In this document: piece by piece, positions 59,720-64,000 of the stretch
How the letters are laid out: every line of letters begins with the position of its first letter
Position numbering within the stretch: the stretch's first letter is position 1
NCBI GenBank assembly: GCA_949751835.1
Contig: CATKHK010000009.1
Span: forward strand, 248,001-312,000
Source of the DNA: Blepharisma japonicum
Lineage: Eukaryota > Ciliophora > Heterotrichea > Heterotrichida > Blepharismidae
Length of the DNA stretch: 64,000 nucleotides
Direction: 5' to 3'
Program-made: the position numbers and the translations under genes
Notes under the pieces: generated by a model
What the model saw: the letters and a program-made list of their open reading frames with translations, nothing else
The model's database searches: none
Told to the model about the DNA's origin: nothing

Positions 59720-60427
59720 TTAGCCACTCATTGTTCTCTGAAAAGCTATCTTTTTGGCATTATCCAAATTATTTTTATTCGACATAACAATTCTGTAAAT
59801 ACTTTTTTGGCTCTTAGGAGTCTTTAAGGGCATTACTTTGCATATTTGCTCAACTCATACATCCAATGAATCAACACTGTCATCCACGATTAAATCAAGA
59901 ATTTTGTTTAATAGCACATCTATTGTATCAGCTGACAAAGTGTCAGGCTGCAGTACGTTCGGGTCCAAGCTTAAGAGTTTATCTGTAAGAGCTTCTTTAT
60001 CATTTAGTTTTAGCACATCTTGAATGGATTTTTCCAAAGTTTCGACTGGGCTTTCCTCTTCATCTTGACAGTCAATTTGCTTATAATCGCTTTCCAATTT
60101 TAGGATTCTTTCCTCGATCATTTTTATCCTTTCAAAGTGCACTTTGTTTCGATTCTTAATTATTTCGAAATCCTCACTAAACTTCTTTTTGGTTTTGTCG
60201 ATATCTCCCTTTATAAGCTCGAACGTATAGATTTTTATTTTTTCCCTCAAGTTGTCAACAAGCTCATTTTCGATTTTATTTATCTGAATAGGCAAACTTT
60301 TTTCCATCACTTGCTGAAGGTTATTTACAAAGTTATTGCCTAAGTTTTGTACGCTTTCTAGTATGTTTGCACCGTAATATTTCGAAAAATCATCACAAAG
60401 AGCACTTTCAGACTTTGCAGACTGCAT
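59720..60427 (-). CDS. Coiled-coil hypothetical protein
   Basis: 235 aa; a TGA Trp at complement 59855-59857 extends the frame to TAA at 59720. The middle is helical and charged (KFSEDFEIIKNRNKVHFERI, EERILKLESDYKQ). An acidic segment follows, and the C-terminal 60 residues are basic (NNLDNAKKIAFQRTMSG). No family recognised. Its 5' end overlaps the likely start of the divergent zinc-finger gene by 61 bases. Confidence 0.7.
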
Positions 60428-61104
60428 ATTTAATATCTTATAAAAATGACCCCAGATCTATAATTTTTATACTCACCGGCTTCAAGCCAGTTTGTACAAG
60501 CGCAAATATATCATCTCAAGAATTAATTGATATTTTAAGTGTTGGCCCTACTCCTTTTATCAAAAACCTTTCCCTCTTCATCACTTCTTTACTCTTTTAC
60601 TACAACAAACAAGCCCTAACAGGCAAACTTAAAATTAACATCGAAACTCTTCTTAGAATCATAGATGACCAGCCTGAAATTTTAAAAAAACGGGAAGTTG
60701 CTAGAACTAATGGGCCTTGCTTTATATGTAACAAAATTTTTCAAAAAATTTTGATACATTTACGTGAATCTCATGGCTTGAACAGAATTTCTTCTCTAGA
60801 ATACCAAAATCTCTATAAAGCAGACATGGATTTTATAACACAAGGAGGAGAAATGTCTTTTGATGGAAATTCTCAACAGGCAAAAGAGTGCAAATGGAAA
60901 ACTAAGGTTTCTGATGCGCATGGGATGCAAAATGAAAATATGAGATGCCCCACTTGTGGAGAAGATATTCCAGCAAGGCTTTTTAAGGCACATTGCATGA
61001 GACACGATATAGGGGAAATGATACTTTGTCAGGATTGCAATAGATACTTTGGAAGGGCACAGATGACGGTACATTTAAAAAGCGCTCATGGAGGATTAGC
61101 TTAA
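60367..61104 (+). CDS. C2H2-type three-zinc-finger protein
   Basis: 245 aa. Three CxxC...HxxxH-like fingers: CFICNKIFQKILIHLRESH, CPTCGEDIPARLFKAHCMRH and CQDCNRYFGRAQMTVHLKSAH. The first 110 residues are hydrophobic with helix and strand (IIFILTGFKPVCTS, LFITSLLFYYNK). The only ATG upstream of the fingers is at 60367, inside the divergent gene's coding region. The head-to-head overlap makes this start uncertain; an unrecognised first exon is possible. Nucleic-acid binding is inferred. Confidence 0.7.
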   Translation: MHRNISKNHHKEHFQTLQTAYLISYKNDPRSIIFILTGFKPVCTSANISSQELIDILSVGPTPFIKNLSLFITSLLFYYNKQALTGKLKINIETLLRIIDDQPEILKKREVARTNGPCFICNKIFQKILIHLRESHGLNRISSLEYQNLYKADMDFITQGGEMSFDGNSQQAKECKWKTKVSDAHGMQNENMRCPTCGEDIPARLFKAHCMRHDIGEMILCQDCNRYFGRAQMTVHLKSAHGGLA

Positions 61105-61215
61105 TTTTATAACAATAAATATTTCTCAAAAATTATTTTGCCTTTTAAGAACTTACTTATTGTTTCCTTATGATTTAGCAATTCTGAGAAATATCGATTT
61201 CTAGTAAATTTATAG

Positions 61216-61810
61216 TTATTTATGCTCAAATCTTGTTTTTAATGACATAGTCACGATCACGAAAATAAAAGTGCAGAGCAGTCCTATTAAAAATCCGTAA
61301 AAGAAAATTAAATTGTTCTTCCCTATACATTTACTAGTCCACGGACAATGATGATCATATTCATCAATGCACACTCCGCATTCATCACAATGTGTTGTAC
61401 GAGCATTTTTCACAATTTCACATCTTTCACAATATCTTTCGGCTGCCAAACTATTTGAAATTTCCATTTCTTGATCCCCACTAAAATTATAGCAAATTCC
61501 TGGGTTCACCAAAGCAGCCAGTGTGTAGCTTCCAATCAAAAACCCAAAAATAATAATCCCACACAAAGTATCGATCTCCCCTACTGTAGGACAGATAACT
61601 AATATAAAAAGCAAAGCCAAAATTACAAAAAAAGTATTCAACCCTACAAAGAAAGGCCCTAAATAGAAATTTACAATGTGGACCAATACAGTACCTTGGA
61701 ACTCCGTTTTTGTCAAATAAAAAGCAGTGAAGATTCGCAATTTTCTCATATTTGATGCCTAATTTCGAAATCCTTGAATATTTTGGAAGGCCTTCGCTGA
61801 CACTTTCCAT
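61216..61810 (-). CDS. DHHC-type protein S-acyltransferase
   Basis: 192 aa after removing the 16-nt intron at 61659-61674, which shifts the frame between the two halves. It palmitoylates cysteines at membranes. The DHHC cysteine-rich domain is intact: CERCEIVKNARTTHCDECG followed by DEYDHHCPWTSKCIGKNN; the catalytic Cys is that of DHHC. Two membrane segments precede it (LNTFFVILALLFILVI, IIIFGFLIGSYTLAALV) and one or two follow (LIFFYGFLIGLLCTFIFVIV). It is short for the family because the C-terminal cytosolic tail is nearly absent. Start MESVSEGLP. Confidence 0.93.
61659..61674 (-). other. 16-nt intron in DHHC gene
   Basis: GTAAATTTCTATTTAG. Removal joins YCIGPH to WPFFVGLNTFF in frame. Confidence 0.88.
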
Positions 61811-61843
61811 TTTATATATCAATTAATTTGTATTTAAGTTCTA

Positions 61844-62264
61844 TTAATTATATTTTTTATTTTTTAGCAACTTGGTGTAGAGGTGAATGATATTTCCTTT
61901 TTTAGATGTGCACACATTTATAAAATTCATACTGCTCATACTTGATATAATTGATCTAAAGCTTGTAAAAAGTAAGAGAAGTGTCCGTTTTACGCTATCG
62001 GGGTCAGCTTGATAGAGGAATGTGTCAAAAACTGTCCTAGAAAAGTGAGGGTCTGAAAAACGGCTGCACCACTCTTCGATTATGCTGATGAATGAAGCTC
62101 TTAGTTTCTGGCGCTTTGAATATCTAAAGGGCAGCCCAACAAGTGGCTTAATCAAATCTTTGGATATTCGCACCTTAGGAACTTTAAAAAGCGCTGCAAA
62201 TGAGATGCAAGCTGGAGCTTCAAAAACACCAATTGGCTTTACGCCCAGATTTGAAGCAATATGA
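61844..62264 (-). pseudogene. ORF without a visible start codon
   Basis: About 135 codons open to a TAA at 61844, with protein-like composition (PIGVFEAPACISFAALFKVP, SVKRTLLLLFTSFRSIISS) and higher GC than flanks. No ATG lies in frame before the upstream stop, and I find no 15- or 16-nt intron linking it to the ATG near 62330 (MSFLPIIIQNTFEDAT). It may be a gene with an unrecognised splice, a frameshifted remnant, or not coding at all. Weak call. Confidence 0.35.
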
Positions 62265-62983
62265 GAATGAATTTAATGGGATTACAGTAGCATCCTCGAA
62301 CGTGTTTTGAATGATAATCGGGAGAAACGACATTTTACATTATCAGAAATATGGCTGAGCAGTCAAGATTAGTTGTTATAAATGGATAATAAATTCAAAC
62401 AATTTATGTATCAGCATGACATTTAAGTAATATTATTATGTTAAATTCAGATTTATGGTCTTAATATTTTAAATTCTTAATTAATTTCGCAAAATATAGT
62501 AAAATATAAGATATTTTTTTTATTATCATATTATATATTTCTGATTATATTCCTATTTATTTCTGAAAATTTATAGTATTTTAAATTATCAAATTTTTAG
62601 CAAATTTTTTAATTTATAATGAATGAATTTATTGCTATTATTTGCTTTGAAATATAAATCTATTTATGCTGGAAATATATTTTAGCAAAATTTATGCAAA
62701 TGGAAATAAATAATTTTTCTTTAAAATAATGCGTTATATTTATAAGTAAATTTTAGGATAAGAAAGCATTTAGCTATTTTATATAAGTATAAACCGTTAA
62801 TTTTAGAATATAAAGTCGAATCAAAAACTCAAATATTGGCTAACTGTTAATTATTTGTAAAAATTCTATAAATTACCCAAAGCTTTTTTTATATCAAATA
62901 TTAATCAGCAAACGAGCTTCTTCCTAATTTATGTCTTTTCTTATTTTATAATTAATTTTATTTATTCTTACCAGGGAATTCAA
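62265..62983. other. Very AT-rich intergenic region
   Basis: About 700 bases with many A/T runs, upstream of a plus-strand gene. Apart from a short open start near 62330 on the minus strand, nothing recognisable. Confidence 0.5.
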
Positions 62984-63796
62984 ATGGCCTTACTATCAGA
63001 GAAAAGACAACTACTACCTAATCAATCAGAATTAAAGGCTGAATACTTAAGAAAAGTCAATGAACTAGAGCTAGAAAAAGAAGAAGCAGAATATTATCAA
63101 CGAAGCTACAAGCGTAAGCTTGAAAAGCTTAACCAAGAAAAACGGAATTATCATACCAAAATAACAGAGCTCGTTCTAAAAATGACGCCAAACCAAACAG
63201 AAGAATCAAGCAGCGATAAATCTTTCGAGTTTGAAGACTGTCCTATCCCTTTTCAAAATATCGAAAGCGAACCAAAAGAAGATCTCCAGGAAAAAGAAGA
63301 GGAAGATCAACTTGCAAAAGAAAGAGAAGCTTTAAAAATCCTTAAAGAGCAAATAGAGCAAGAATTATCCAAACTGCGTAGAGAAAAGCACAAATTTTCT
63401 GTCCAAAAAAGAATTTCTATGCAGTCACAAAATAAAATTGCTGATTCCAATAAACCGATAGAAATCACCAGAAATAAAATTCTCAGCAAATGCGGAAGTC
63501 TAGATAAAATAAATAGTTCAGAGATTTCAGACTTCGAACAAGAAAAGCGAGAAATAGAGCAAGTTAGGTTTACGCTGGCGCAGAAGCAAAAAATTCTTGA
63601 AGACTCTTATAAAAAGGTCCAAGAAGAAAGAGCAATTTTAGAAAAAGAAAAAAAAGATTTTGAAGAAAAAGTGTCCTGTTTTGATAAAGAAAAATCAGAA
63701 ATAAAAAAAGCCATTCCCAAAATGACGCCGAATATCCCAAAAAGCCCTTTGAGATTTCGAGTTTTAAACCAGTCAGCAGGAAAATTGGTATTTTAA
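62984..63796 (+). CDS. Coiled-coil hypothetical protein
   Basis: 270 aa. It has two coiled-coil blocks: residues 15-65 (ELELEKEEAEYYQRSYKRKL) and 105-140 plus 190-245 (EQEKREIEQVRFTLAQKQKI). They are separated by acidic and Ser-rich linkers. TPN-containing segments recur (KMTPNQTEES, KMTPNIPKSPLRF). No catalytic motif. A cytoskeletal structural role is plausible but unproven. Confidence 0.75.
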   Translation: MALLSEKRQLLPNQSELKAEYLRKVNELELEKEEAEYYQRSYKRKLEKLNQEKRNYHTKITELVLKMTPNQTEESSSDKSFEFEDCPIPFQNIESEPKEDLQEKEEEDQLAKEREALKILKEQIEQELSKLRREKHKFSVQKRISMQSQNKIADSNKPIEITRNKILSKCGSLDKINSSEISDFEQEKREIEQVRFTLAQKQKILEDSYKKVQEERAILEKEKKDFEEKVSCFDKEKSEIKKAIPKMTPNIPKSPLRFRVLNQSAGKLVF

Positions 63797-63821
63797 TTGA
63801 TATAATGAATAATAAATAAAA

Positions 63822-64000
63822 ATGACCGAAGTCCATCACGAATATACAATCGGTGGGGAGAAAAAAGCTTGCAAAGTATGCTCCAAACTTTTCCCACAAT
63901 GCATGCATTGGGTATCACTGTGGATAGTTGAAGGAATTACGAATCGCGACATTGAATCTCTAGGCAAAAGAGGACAATGAATCACTGACTTTCCTCCCCA
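63822..64000 (+). CDS. Start of a gene running off the window, Cys-containing protein
   Basis: 59 codons from the ATG at 63822, open to the window end. It shows a Cys cluster (ACKVCSKLFPQCMHW) and later a TGA read as Trp (RGQWITDF). It begins 25 bases after the previous gene's stop on the same strand. Too little for a family call. Confidence 0.55.

Noticed and set aside
63570-63908. Minus-strand hydrophobic frame
   Set aside because: It is antisense of the Lys/Glu-rich coiled-coil gene, which always yields Leu/Phe-rich shadows.

Overview
The window reads as macronuclear DNA of a heterotrich ciliate, most probably Blepharisma. Two features seen in the sequence support this. In-frame TGA must be read as tryptophan: it joins conserved reading frames in Miro, two kelch-type positions, CysRS, an F-box/ankyrin gene and others, while genes end only in TAA or TAG. 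Several genes are interrupted by 15- or 16-nt introns of the form GTAA...AG with a near-invariant A six or seven bases before the 3' end. With this code and these introns, most apparent ORF fragments merge into complete genes. The sequence is AT-rich with short intergenic spacers.

Layout. 1-10.7 kb is a dense housekeeping/regulatory block: a 5'-truncated Miro GTPase, an F-box/ankyrin protein, a hypothetical protein, a 14-3-3 protein, a small coiled-coil protein, a kelch-repeat protein, a TPR/RRM-like protein, a small zinc-ribbon-like protein and a probably N-myristoylated coiled-coil protein with internal repeats. 10.7-15.4 kb is sparse and shows duplication and decay: a kelch-like gene, a divergent Rab-like GTPase, a frameshifted second copy of that GTPase, and the orphaned 3' end of a second kelch-like gene.

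15.4-46.3 kb is the striking part: four giant (about 7.2 kb, 2370-2405 aa) paralogous genes in tandem on the minus strand. Each encodes a signal peptide, a row of Lin-12/Notch-type repeats (LNR), a long Pmp-type beta-helix (GGAI/FxxN repeats), a cysteine-rich juxtamembrane module, about eight or nine membrane segments and a cytoplasmic tail. They alternate in subtype (A-B-A-B), which suggests duplication of a two-gene unit. All four carry 15-nt introns at two conserved places. A decayed PiggyBac transposase lies between the first two.

46.4-64 kb returns to compact ordinary genes: CysRS, an LRR protein, a four-TM protein with an RG-rich tail, a Bax-inhibitor-1 family protein, a VAMP7-like R-SNARE, ribosomal proteins eS24 and uS14, coiled-coil proteins, a pseudokinase, a three-finger zinc protein, a DHHC acyltransferase and a gene running off the end. 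Gene 3' ends often nearly touch.

Functionally, the four giant proteins look like a cell-surface receptor or adhesion family; their ligand and role cannot be read from the sequence. Introns were inferred from frame and paralogue alignment, not from RNA.
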